Origin: an uncultured Eubacterium sp.
Lineage (GTDB): Bacteria > Bacillota > Clostridia > Lachnospirales > Lachnospiraceae
Reading direction: 5' to 3'
Assembly: GCA_910584595.1 (NCBI GenBank)
Contig: CAJUBQ010000104.1
Span: forward strand, 1-15,632
DNA length: 15,632 nucleotides
In this document: piece after piece, positions 1-6,943 of the stretch
Layout of the letters: each line of letters opens with the position of its first letter
Position numbering within the stretch: position 1 is the first letter of the stretch
The notes under the pieces: model-generated
What the model was told of the DNA's origin: nothing
What the model saw: the letters and a program-made list of their open reading frames with translations, nothing else
The model's database searches: none
Position numbers and translations under genes: made by a program

Positions 1-1
1 A

Positions 2-30
2 CCTAAATTCCCGTGTCCATTATATCTAGG
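2..30. repeat. Left terminal inverted repeat of the IS
   Basis: This 29-bp repeat starts CCTAAATTCCCG and ends ATTATATCTAGG. It matches the reverse complement of 1696-1724 at 24 of 29 positions, with all mismatches in a five-base central block. The inner half resembles the promoter palindrome at 1602-1621. Confidence 0.9.
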
Positions 31-1591
31 TGGACCTGGGAAACTCTACTTCCATAGCCTTAAAAATAAACTTTTGCCCGGAAGTAATCTCAGTAAGTAG
101 CTGTTTCCCATCCTTAAATACGATCATTTTTAACTTTTTAAGCTCTGCCATCAATTCATGAAAAGAATATTTTCTATATATATCATGAACCCTCATTTTC
201 TCCCGAATATATGATGTAATAACCAAACTGATAAATCCAATAAATATACGGCCTTCCATTGCCTCATCTGAATGGATTCTTAACCTGTGCAGGTCAAGGT
301 CATTTTTTAAATTATCAAAGCTTTTTTCTACAACATCTTTATTACGGTAAATCTCCAGCAGCTGCTCTGGGTCTTTATAATGGTTTGTCAGGATCACAAA
401 ATATCCGGCCAGCTTTTTTTCGGAATCAATTACGTCTTTTTTCCGATGAATGTTGTAACATCCATCTTTTGTTTTATGGAACGTAAAGTAATGCTTTGCC
501 ATGGAATCTGTTATGCCCACACTGCCCTCCGCCAGCTGGTTCTCCAAATGAAGCACTTTCCGCATAAGCAGCCTCTTTTCCCTGACATGGCGTTCCTCAT
601 CATAATAAACATGATAATAAACCCGGCGGTTATTCCATTTTCTTATATAAGTCTGTGCATAATAAATATTCTCACCTACCATGACAGCATTGGCCGAACT
701 GCATATCCCATCCATACAATCCTCTGCCAGTTCTTTTGCCGCCTTTGTTGAAAAGGGGACGCCGATGGCAAATTTGATATATTTTTCAAGCAATGGCGCA
801 ATCCCCTTTTCGGAATAAAAGCCTTTATCCATGACAAAATGCATCTGTTCCAGCTTTATTTTTTCAATAAACGAAGCCAGCCCTAAAAGGGTTGAAACAT
901 CTTTTACACTGCCAGGATAGACCCTGGAGAACACAGGCAGCTTGGAATCCTCGCCAAAAAGCATTGCAAGATTTATCTGGGGCAGCTGTTCATGGTCCCT
1001 GTTATATCCGGGTTCCACATATTGGATCAGTTCCGACCATGATGAAATGGATGTGATATCAAGAGCAAGGTATTCTTTCTCCGAACGTAACGCAGCCCAT
1101 TTTTTATAAAACCGCATCCGGCTGTCTTCATCGAGCCCTTTCAAAAGTTCACTGATCCGTTGGGAGGAAGGGGCAGGGATGCCAAAAGAATTCTCAGCCC
1201 ATGGCTTGCACAGATAAAGGGCTTCTTCCTCAGAACAGCAGTGCATTGCGCACGAGAGGATATCTTCCCACTGCCCTGGAAAACAATCTTCCAAAACAGC
1301 AGAAAGGCCCGTGATATCTGCTGCTTCTTGCATGAGATAGATATTTCCATACTCATAGGAAGACAGGACGTGAACGGGAGTTGGAAGTTCTTCTTCCGCT
1401 TTTGGGGTGCCATCCTCATGGTAGAGTTCAAAATACTTTTTATTCGGTATTAATTTTCCTGTCTCAGGATCTTTTTTGCCAATATAAATACGCTTCTGTT
1501 CAGAACGCTGTTTTGCAGCATTCCAGACAGAGGTTGCATCATATATATAGACCACGCCATTTTTTCCAGTTTGTTCACCGCGAAATCCCAT
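26..1591 (-). CDS. IS1634/IS4-type DDE transposase
   Basis: The gene encodes a 521-aa transposase expected to bind the element's inverted repeats and catalyse cut-and-paste movement. Candidate catalytic acids are D178 (in LALDITSISS), D255 (in HFVMDKGFYS) and E422 in the YRNKDVVEKSFDNLK motif. That motif is the Y-(2)-R-(3)-E-(6)-K signature of IS4-superfamily enzymes. The length fits the IS1634 group. The ATG start is preceded on the minus strand by GGTGAT and a promoter overlapping a perfect palindrome. The C-terminus runs to within 25 bp of the left inverted repeat. No frameshift or internal stop is present, so the enzyme could be active. Confidence 0.88.
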   Translation of the reverse strand: MGFRGEQTGKNGVVYIYDATSVWNAAKQRSEQKRIYIGKKDPETGKLIPNKKYFELYHEDGTPKAEEELPTPVHVLSSYEYGNIYLMQEAADITGLSAVLEDCFPGQWEDILSCAMHCCSEEEALYLCKPWAENSFGIPAPSSQRISELLKGLDEDSRMRFYKKWAALRSEKEYLALDITSISSWSELIQYVEPGYNRDHEQLPQINLAMLFGEDSKLPVFSRVYPGSVKDVSTLLGLASFIEKIKLEQMHFVMDKGFYSEKGIAPLLEKYIKFAIGVPFSTKAAKELAEDCMDGICSSANAVMVGENIYYAQTYIRKWNNRRVYYHVYYDEERHVREKRLLMRKVLHLENQLAEGSVGITDSMAKHYFTFHKTKDGCYNIHRKKDVIDSEKKLAGYFVILTNHYKDPEQLLEIYRNKDVVEKSFDNLKNDLDLHRLRIHSDEAMEGRIFIGFISLVITSYIREKMRVHDIYRKYSFHELMAELKKLKMIVFKDGKQLLTEITSGQKFIFKAMEVEFPRST

Positions 1592-1601
1592 AAATCATCA
1601 C

Positions 1602-1639
1602 CTAGATATAATTATATCTAGTAAAAATGAATTTGTAAA
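1602..1639 (-). promoter_or_regulatory. Transposase promoter with palindromic operator
   Basis: On the minus strand TTTACA (1634-1639) lies exactly 17 bp from TATAAT (1611-1616), with the transposase ATG at 1591. The -10 is inside a perfect 20-bp palindrome, CTAGATATAATTATATCTAG (1602-1621). Each arm copies the inner part of the terminal repeats. Transposase that recognises its ends should therefore also recognise its own promoter, which suggests autorepression. The promoter elements are seen; the regulation is inference. Confidence 0.7.
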
Positions 1640-1695
1640 GGGGAAAATTAGTTAACAATCCAATATTTATAAGGTTTCTGACATCTTCCGCCATT

Positions 1696-1724
1696 CCTAG
1701 ATATAATTCTACCGGGAATTTAGG
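1696..1724. repeat. Right terminal inverted repeat of the IS
   Basis: This is the inverted partner of 2-30. Its inner half, CTAGATATAATT, is shared exactly with one arm of the palindrome in front of the transposase gene. Its outer edge abuts the interrupted merR-like gene. Confidence 0.9.
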
Positions 1725-1929
1725 TTATAATTGCCTTGATGTCTTTAAGAGGAAACTCCAATTCGCGAAACAGTAGTATGTGTTGAAGGCGCTCCAAATC
1801 TGCATCGTCATACAGTCTGTAGCCTGCATCGGTGTATCCCGTCGGATGAAAAAGACCAATCTTGTCATAATATTGTAGAGTGCGTATACTCACTTCGGCA
1901 AGCTTACTCACTTCATGCACTGTCATCAT
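1725..1929 (-). pseudogene. MerR-family (TipA-like) regulator, cut by the IS
   Basis: The surviving N-terminus has the MerR winged-helix DNA-binding domain: MTVHEVSKLAEVSIRTLQYY, then a DKIGLFHP segment, GYRLYDDADLERLQHI and an FPLKDIK helix. TipA/MerR regulators are usually 240-280 aa, with a C-terminal effector domain that binds drugs or signals. Here the frame ends after about 67 codons, at the IS junction, in a TAA supplied by the IS end. The remainder presumably lies left of the window. GGGAGGA (about 1937-1943) is a good ribosome binding site. A truncated DNA-binding domain without the effector and dimerisation region is unlikely to activate transcription normally. Confidence 0.85.
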
Positions 1930-1959
1930 TACTATTTCCTCCCTTGACTTGGTGACTTT

Positions 1960-1990
1960 AATATAAACTATTACGTAACGTCGGAGTCAA
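1960..1990 (-). promoter_or_regulatory. MerR-type promoter with 19-bp spacer
   Basis: On the minus strand TTGACT (1985-1990) and TATATT (1960-1965) are separated by exactly 19 bp. This is the over-long spacer typical of promoters twisted into shape by MerR-family activators. It lies about 30 bp upstream of the merR-like start, which suggests the regulator controlled itself. The spacer includes GACGTTACGTAATAG, partly symmetric. Confidence 0.65.
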
Positions 1991-2053
1991 TACTTATTTC
2001 AAAAAAAACTTTTGCAAAGAAAATTGAACTTAGTAATTCTGCAACTACAAATC

Positions 2054-2086
2054 TTCTGTTGCTTTCAATCTCTCCGTAAGACTGAA
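2054..2086. repeat. 33-bp dispersed repeat, copy 1
   Basis: This copy matches 6907-6939 at 28 of 33 positions, with the shared core CTTTCAATC then CTCC and AAGACTG. It lies downstream of the ACT gene in otherwise featureless DNA. In one minus-strand frame it reads SLTERLKATEDL then stop, so it may be the tail of a decayed gene. Confidence 0.55.
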
Positions 2087-2120
2087 ATTTTCATGTGCTC
2101 AACAAATTGAATTTGCCGCT

Positions 2121-2518
2121 CTACACGATTCCCCGATAAATGAAAAGCTGCCACTCTATTATTTTGTATCCAGCGTTTTTAAGTGCTTTTATCACTTTTT
2201 CGTAATTTTCCTTTTTTGTCAAAAGAAAGTCCGTATTGTAAGTAGATACTGCAAAAATCGGAATGCTATGATCTGCTAAAATCGCTGCAATTTTAGACAG
2301 TATTCCAATCAACGAAAACTCCAAAACACCTTGAATCCGAAGTGCTTTCCAACCATCATCACGCTGAATTACATTTGGCGGGATTTCGCTTGTGATACAA
2401 ACAAGAGCTTTTTCCTCGTCTGTCTTTCCTATAAAGCTATACCCGGAATCTAAATCTACAAATGAATAATCTTCTACCTGACATACTGAAAATTCTTGAT
2501 GAATTTTTAGATTTCCAT
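2121..2518 (-). pseudogene. ACT-domain protein, frameshifted at codon 3-4
   Basis: The reading frame from about 2513 to 2121 is open and encodes roughly 130 aa of a small ACT-domain protein (the family often annotated as ACT/CASTOR-like, amino-acid sensing). It contains LDSGYSFIG, CITSEIPP, GVLEFSLIGILSKIA, a second ACT half with SIPIFAVSTYNTDFLL, then VIKALKNAGYKII. The start signal is clear: AGAGGAGG, seven bases, then ATG at 2518. That ATG is in the wrong frame and meets TAA at its fourth codon. One extra A in the GGAAATC run would restore an MENLKIHQEF start. This is a real one-base deletion or an assembly error in an A-run. A shorter product from an internal TTG is possible but unlikely. 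Confidence 0.75.
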
Positions 2519-2630
2519 AATAGTGCCTCCTCTAAATATAATTTGTCGCTGTCTCCATTATACCATTATATAATAGCTGTTCGCTTTAGGAAAGCTGCAG
2601 ATTATCCGGCGTAGTGGAGCAGGACAATGT

Positions 2631-3983
2631 TCATGGCTTTCGGGCCTCCATTGTGGGTTTTGCGATTGCCTTCCGGTAAATGAAAAGGGATATGATCGCG
2701 GTAATCGCTTCCGCGATCCAAAACGCATTCCAGACGCCAACTGCTCCGAAAAGCCTGCTTAGTAAAAACGCAACCGGAATGATAACCACTACATACCGGC
2801 AAAGGGAAATCAGTAATGAAGGAGTGCCTTTTCCAAGTCCCTCCAATGCGCCGGAAGATGTAACGGAAACCGCAGAAACGATAAACCCAGCACCGATGAT
2901 ACGCAGAGCCGTTTCCCCGGCTTGAATCGTCGCTTCTGTGTGGGTAAACAGCCCCATAAGCTGGCCGGGGATCAGAAGGCATATCACTGTTCCAAGTACC
3001 ATAATGATACCGCTCATGCACAAGACAATCTTATAAATCTGACTGACCCTTTTGTTCTCGCCCGCGCCGTAGTTATAGCCGATCAGGGGGCGCATCCCCT
3101 GCACAATGCCATTCGCCGGCAGATAGATGAAAGTCTGTAATTTGTAATAGATTCCCAAAACCAAAATATACACTTCGGAAAATGCTGCTAAAATAGCATT
3201 GAGCGCCGAAATCAAAAGAGACGGAAGTGCAAGATTCAAGGTGGCAGGAATGCCGATTGAATATAGCTTCAATACCATTCCTTTGCCGGGCAGAATGTAC
3301 TGCCTGCGAATATGTACGCGGATTGGCCGCACAAAATAAACGACCAGATAAATCGCCAGCGTCAGAGCTTGCCCGATACCGGTTGCCAGCGCAGCGCCTT
3401 CGATTCCCATTGCCGGGAATAAGCCATAGCCAAAAATCAGAACGGGGTCTAAGACAATGTTTGTGATGCACCCGCACATCAGGCTTATCATGGTTGTTTT
3501 CATGTTTCCTACTGCCTGGAATATTTTCTCGAATGTTACACCAACAATGATAATCAATGTAAAAGCGAACGCAACAACAGAATAGCGGACGCCAAGTTCA
3601 ATCACTGTCTCGGATGAAGTGAACATTCCTAAAAAAGCCGGCATCATTGCGATACAGCAGACTGTCATGACAACGCCATGAATCACGGCAAGCACAAGTC
3701 CCTGCGTTGCAGCCTGATCCGCTTTCCTGTTATCTCCAGCGCCCAGATAGAAGGCGATGACTGCGTTGATTCCAACGCCAAATCCAATTCCGACAGCATT
3801 GATGAAATTTTGAACCGGGTAAACCAGTGATAACGCCGTCATAGCTTCCTCGCTAATCTGTGCGACGAAAAAGCTGTCAATAATGTTGTATAGAGAATTA
3901 ACCAGCATGGATAAAACCATAGGCAGGGTCATGGATAAAATCAGCGGTAATACCGGTTTTTCTTTCATAAAAGTTTCATTCAT
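2631..3983 (-). CDS. MATE family multidrug/Na+ or H+ antiporter
   Basis: The 450-aa product is an inner-membrane MATE transporter with about 12 hydrophobic helices and two related halves. It starts LPLILSMTLPMVLSMLVNSL, followed by the family's YNIIDSFFVAQISEEAMTALSLVYP segment. The corresponding part of the second half includes GIPATLNLALPSLLISALNA and RPLIGYNYGAGENKR. MATE proteins export cationic drugs and metabolites using Na+ or H+ gradients; the substrate cannot be read here. The gene overlaps the end of the upstream acetyltransferase by 8 bp, so translation is probably coupled. It is the last gene of the nitroreductase-MATE-GNAT-MATE operon. Confidence 0.93.
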   Translation of the reverse strand: MNETFMKEKPVLPLILSMTLPMVLSMLVNSLYNIIDSFFVAQISEEAMTALSLVYPVQNFINAVGIGFGVGINAVIAFYLGAGDNRKADQAATQGLVLAVIHGVVMTVCCIAMMPAFLGMFTSSETVIELGVRYSVVAFAFTLIIIVGVTFEKIFQAVGNMKTTMISLMCGCITNIVLDPVLIFGYGLFPAMGIEGAALATGIGQALTLAIYLVVYFVRPIRVHIRRQYILPGKGMVLKLYSIGIPATLNLALPSLLISALNAILAAFSEVYILVLGIYYKLQTFIYLPANGIVQGMRPLIGYNYGAGENKRVSQIYKIVLCMSGIIMVLGTVICLLIPGQLMGLFTHTEATIQAGETALRIIGAGFIVSAVSVTSSGALEGLGKGTPSLLISLCRYVVVIIPVAFLLSRLFGAVGVWNAFWIAEAITAIISLFIYRKAIAKPTMEARKP

Positions 3984-4395
3984 TCGTGATTGCCTCCGGT
4001 GTTTCTTTTCTTGTCATAAAACAGATCGGATCTTTTCGGAAGCCAAAGGGTTCATAAAACCGTTCAGCCTCTTCCGTGATCAGCATTCCCAGCAGGGAAC
4101 GGTATGTGTCTTCTGCCGTAATCGCCTTTAGGAGAGAGGCACCCACACCCCTGTGCCGGAAATCTGCATCCACAACAACATCACAAATATAATACTGGGT
4201 GGCATAGTCTGTTATCACTCTTGCAAATCCGATTTGTTTTCCGTCGGCGGTATAGGCTCCATAGCAGATAGAGTGTTTCCATGACTCCATAATTGCTTCT
4301 TTCTTTCTGTTGCATGCCCATACGGTCTGTGATAGAAGGCGAAGTACGGTTTCTGTTTGCAGAGCATCCAGCCCTTTTTTAATATGTATTTCCAT
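3976..4395 (-). CDS. GNAT family N-acetyltransferase (139 aa)
   Basis: A compact acetyl-CoA-dependent acetyltransferase. The acetyl-CoA pyrophosphate-binding loop is visible as DADFRHRGVGASLL (Q/RxxGxG/A type, about residues 76-89). It is preceded by the beta4 strand YYICDVVVD and followed by a C-terminal RFYEPFGFRKD segment typical of motif B. The substrate is unknown; relatives acetylate amines, antibiotics or amino acids. The start follows GGAGAGACGAT closely. The gene sits 22 bp after one MATE gene and overlaps the next by 8 bp, so it is part of an export/detoxification operon. Modification of a compound that the transporters also handle is plausible inference. Confidence 0.9.
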   Translation of the reverse strand: MEIHIKKGLDALQTETVLRLLSQTVWACNRKKEAIMESWKHSICYGAYTADGKQIGFARVITDYATQYYICDVVVDADFRHRGVGASLLKAITAEDTYRSLLGMLITEEAERFYEPFGFRKDPICFMTRKETPEAITNE

Positions 4396-4417
4396 ATCGT
4401 CTCTCCTTTTCCTGTTC

Positions 4418-5779
4418 TTACTGTGTTTTTGTACCGCTGCAAAGCGTTTCTTTTTTTCTGCCTGCTCGGAAGATCAGAAGCGCCAGAACGAATGTTGCCG
4501 TTTCTGTGACAGGGAAGGACAGCCAGATCCCTGTAATCTTCAGGAGTTTTTCCAGACCCCACATGAATGGAATGAGCAGCAGAAACTGACGCAGTAGCTG
4601 GATCAGCATACTTGGAAAGACCTGTTCTGTTGCCTGAAGATAGGTGGAGATCATGGTAGACCATCCGCAGAACAGGTAGCTGACCGCCATAATCCGCATA
4701 GCGGATATTCCAAAGGAGCGCATGGCTTCCGACGCCGTAAATAATCCCAAAAGCTGCGCCGGAAAGGGGATGACGGTCAATGTTCCCAGTATCATCATAC
4801 CGGAGACCAAAGCGGTTCCGTAGCGGAAAGCAGAGTGCAGCCTATCTCTGTTTCCCGCACCGTAGTTAAACCGCATAATAGGAAGACAGCCCTGGATCAG
4901 CCCGTTGACCGTCATGACAATCAACTGCTGCACCTTAAAATACGCACCGAAGAAAGCGATTGCCGTATCGGAATAGGCGACCAGAAAAAAGTTTACAAAA
5001 GTCACCATAAAAGAACTAAGGGCATTCATAATAAAAGACGGCAGTCCAAGGGTGAAAATACGGCCAATCAGCCACTTTTGCAAATGAAATCCTTTGATCT
5101 TTATCCGCACTTTCTGCTTTTTGCCCAGCAGCAAGGCAAATGCCAAAATCATGGATAACAAATAGCCCGCAACAGTAGCCACCGCAGCGCCACGGATTCC
5201 CATAGCCGGAAAAACACCAATACCAAAAATTAGGAGTGGGTCGAATACAAAATTAACGACCACTCCTGCAATCTGGAAGCACATGGGAGCAACCATGTTC
5301 CCGGTAGCCTGTATCATCTTCTGGATTGCGATATGCGCCATGTTAGGAATTTGCATGAACGAACATACGCTCATATAGGCCATACTCAACTGATAAATTT
5401 CTTCATTATTGGTGAATGCTCCAAAGTAGGGTTTCATAATCAGTAATGACAGAAGATTGAGCAAAGCACCAATTCCAAAGGCCAGTAACAATCCATGTGT
5501 GACGGTGGCATTTGCCTCATCCTGCTTTTTCTCCCCAAGATACCCTGCAATCAGTACATTCACGCCGACACCGATCCAGATAGACGCCGCATTCATCAGT
5601 GTTGTAATCGGGAATGACAGAGAAACAGCCGTTAATGCATTCTCACTCAACCGCGCTATAAACGCACTGTCTATCAGATTATAGGAATATTGCAGGAACA
5701 TGGAGATTAGCGGCGGTATCGACATTTGCCAAATGAGCCTTCCAACAGGAGCAACCGCCATTTTATTATTGGTCTGCAT
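4418..5779 (-). CDS. MATE family multidrug transporter (second copy)
   Basis: The product is 453 aa from the chosen start, MQTNNKMAVAP, which directly follows a GGAGAGGAGGG ribosome binding site and gives normal MATE length. The longer frame back to 5950 adds 57 residues of non-membrane sequence and was rejected. The N-terminal family motif is YSYNLIDSAFIARLSENALT, and the second half includes GLIQGCLPIMRFNYGAGNRD. It is clearly paralogous in layout to the MATE at 2631-3983 but well diverged. It lies 59 bp downstream of the nitroreductase and 22 bp upstream of the acetyltransferase, in the same operon. Two different MATE pumps around one GNAT suggest separate substrates or a heteromeric arrangement; the latter is speculation. 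Confidence 0.93.
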   Translation of the reverse strand: MQTNNKMAVAPVGRLIWQMSIPPLISMFLQYSYNLIDSAFIARLSENALTAVSLSFPITTLMNAASIWIGVGVNVLIAGYLGEKKQDEANATVTHGLLLAFGIGALLNLLSLLIMKPYFGAFTNNEEIYQLSMAYMSVCSFMQIPNMAHIAIQKMIQATGNMVAPMCFQIAGVVVNFVFDPLLIFGIGVFPAMGIRGAAVATVAGYLLSMILAFALLLGKKQKVRIKIKGFHLQKWLIGRIFTLGLPSFIMNALSSFMVTFVNFFLVAYSDTAIAFFGAYFKVQQLIVMTVNGLIQGCLPIMRFNYGAGNRDRLHSAFRYGTALVSGMMILGTLTVIPFPAQLLGLFTASEAMRSFGISAMRIMAVSYLFCGWSTMISTYLQATEQVFPSMLIQLLRQFLLLIPFMWGLEKLLKITGIWLSFPVTETATFVLALLIFRAGRKKETLCSGTKTQ

Positions 5780-5838
5780 ACTTTCCCTCCTCTCCACAAA
5801 TTGTCCGGTGCAAAAAAATTGCGCCAGACAGCGGAACA

Positions 5839-6360
5839 TTAAATCCGAACAATATAGTTTTGTTTGCGTGCTGCGGGCTGACCGGCTTCCTGGGCCGGAT
5901 AACCCAATGCAATCGCCCCGACGCCACGCAAGGTTTCCGATAGCTTCCACTCCCGCAGGAGAGCCTTGCCGCTTTCACTGTCAAAAATCTCACGTTCCCG
6001 ATGTACCCATACGGTTCCCAGGCCAAGGGCATGGGCAGCGAGCATCATATTTTCAAGGACGCAGCTTCCGTCCTCAACAAAAGTGCTTGCGAAGCCATCT
6101 GCCAAAACCAGGATCACGACAGGTGCTCCATAATAAGGGTCTGTGTTGCTCCCCATCACTTCTGCGTTTAGTTTTGCAATCTCCTTCCTATATTGGGGGT
6201 CTGTAATTGCAATGATGGTTGGAGATTGATGTCCTCCGCCGGTAGGAGCGTAAGTCCCTGCTTCCAGTACAGCGTCCAAAGCCTCGGAAGGGACAGGTTC
6301 CGATTTGTAAGCCCGTACACTACGGCGCGTCTTGATAAGAGACAAAAAAATATTTTCCAT
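5839..6360 (-). CDS. Nitroreductase-family FMN oxidoreductase
   Basis: A 173-aa flavoprotein of the nitroreductase superfamily, which uses FMN and NAD(P)H to reduce nitro compounds, quinones or other electrophiles in the cytoplasm. The FMN phosphate-binding basic stretch KTRRSVRAYK (residues 10-19) is followed by APTGGGHQSPTIIAI and the C-terminal GVGAIALGYPAQE. The ATG at 6360 was chosen because MENIFLSLIKTRRSVR is the usual family start and GGGGGA lies upstream. ATG at 6378 (six codons longer) is the alternative. The longer frame back to 6447 begins at TTG inside a hairpin and is not credible. It is the first gene of the operon, consistent with detoxification of a redox-active compound followed by modification and export. 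Confidence 0.9.
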   Translation of the reverse strand: MENIFLSLIKTRRSVRAYKSEPVPSEALDAVLEAGTYAPTGGGHQSPTIIAITDPQYRKEIAKLNAEVMGSNTDPYYGAPVVILVLADGFASTFVEDGSCVLENMMLAAHALGLGTVWVHREREIFDSESGKALLREWKLSETLRGVGAIALGYPAQEAGQPAARKQNYIVRI

Positions 6361-6403
6361 ACAGATATAGTCCCCCATTCTGCTAACACTTCCGAGATAC
6401 GAG

Positions 6404-6445
6404 AAACAAAAAAGCCACACAACTATCACAAGATAGCCGTGTGGC
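6404..6445 (-). terminator. Leader hairpin with T-run before the nitroreductase
   Basis: On the minus strand GCCACAC pairs with GTGTGGC, with an inner CTATC/GATAG stem across a 2x2 internal loop (6414-6445). TTTTTTGTTT follows. It lies about 50 bp after the operon promoter and about 50 bp before the nitroreductase start. It is therefore either an attenuator in the operon leader or a leaky terminator. No leader peptide with a clear start codon was seen. Confidence 0.65.
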
Positions 6446-6483
6446 AAAAAGATGACCGAATCCGGAAAAGTCCACTAAAATTT

Positions 6484-6522
6484 TTCGCTTATCATTATAG
6501 CGAACTTGAAGGAGACTGTCAA
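6484..6522 (-). promoter_or_regulatory. Consensus sigma-A promoter and operator of the MATE operon
   Basis: On the minus strand TTGACA (6517-6522), a 17-bp spacer and TATAAT (6494-6499) form an exact consensus promoter. The inverted repeat TTCGCT...AGCGAA (6484-6504) covers the -10, and CTTGA...TCAAG arms lie around the -35/spacer. A promoter this strong with symmetry over the -10 is typical of repressor-controlled genes. The repressor is not identified in this window. Confidence 0.8.
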
Positions 6523-6566
6523 GCATCAATCATCACGCAAGGAAAGATAGAAAATATAGAATTACG

Positions 6567-6836
6567 TTACATTGCTCCATAATTTTGGCTTTTATTGAAT
6601 TCATCACTTGACATTGTGGCAAAGATTTTCCTGAGCTCAGGAAAATCGTCTTCAACCGAATGTCCACTATTTTCACACACTATCATTACACGTTTAATTA
6701 CATTTTGAAAATTTTCCCATTTTGTATATTCTAATGACGGTGCAAGTTCTCTAGCAGACTAAAACTCAGTTCCATCTGCTCTGATTTGCTTTATATCCTC
6801 AAAGCGTTTATATTCTCTTGCTTTCAATTCTTTCAC
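6567..6836 (-). pseudogene. dinD-like (DNA-damage-inducible protein D) N-terminal relic
   Basis: From GTG at 6836, eight bases after GGAGG, the frame gives 25 residues ending RADGTEF, then TAG (6759-6761), then SARELAPSLEYTKWENFQNV and IVCENSGHSVEDDFPELRKI. The second part matches my memory of DinD proteins, where the motif reads FWSARELA...LEY.KW.NF and ACENSG. The amber codon stands where Trp (TGG) is expected. After PELRKI the homology fades and the frame ends at TAA (6567), giving 89 codons against roughly 270-290 aa in full DinD. I call it a truncated, amber-interrupted relic. It lies upstream of and close to the MATE operon promoter but is unlikely to regulate it. Confidence 0.7.
6624..6647. 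repeat. Perfect 24-bp palindrome at the dinD break
   Basis: GATTTTCCTGAG is followed directly by its reverse complement, with no spacer. It falls where recognisable DinD sequence ends, which may mark a recombination or deletion junction. It lacks a T-run on either strand, so it is not an obvious terminator. Confidence 0.6.
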
Positions 6837-6906
6837 TATGGATGCCTCCAATCTTCTTCATATATACTCAAGATTACACATAGTAACTCATGCATAAATT
6901 CAAAGT

Positions 6907-6939
6907 TTCTGTTTCTTTCAATCACTCCACAAGACTGGA
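6907..6939. repeat. 33-bp dispersed repeat, copy 2
   Basis: This copy matches 2054-2086 at 28 of 33 positions. It lies directly downstream of the acetyltransferase stop. In the minus-strand frame matching copy 1 it reads SLVE, stop, LKETETL, so any shared gene tail is decayed here. Confidence 0.55.
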
Positions 6940-6943
6940 CTTG

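Larger units (their letters stand above)
2..1724 (-). mobile_element. IS1634-like insertion sequence, nearly complete
   Basis: A 1.7-kb unit with one transposase gene is bounded by terminal inverted repeats at 2-30 and 1696-1724. Both repeats read CCTAAATTCCCG, five unmatched bases, then ATTATATCTAGG, so 24 of 29 positions match. An A outside each repeat could extend them by one base. The element lies inside a MerR-family gene, whose frame ends at a stop provided by the IS end. The left flank is outside the window, so a target-site duplication cannot be checked. Family assignment rests on transposase length (521 aa), its DDE layout and element size, and is inference. Confidence 0.85.

Noticed and set aside
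5780..5950. N-terminal extension of the second MATE gene
   Set aside because: The extra 57 residues are not MATE-like, while an internal ATG at 5779 follows an ideal ribosome binding site and gives the normal length.
6361..6447. N-terminal extension of the nitroreductase
   Set aside because: The longer frame starts with TTG inside the leader hairpin and encodes the terminator sequence.
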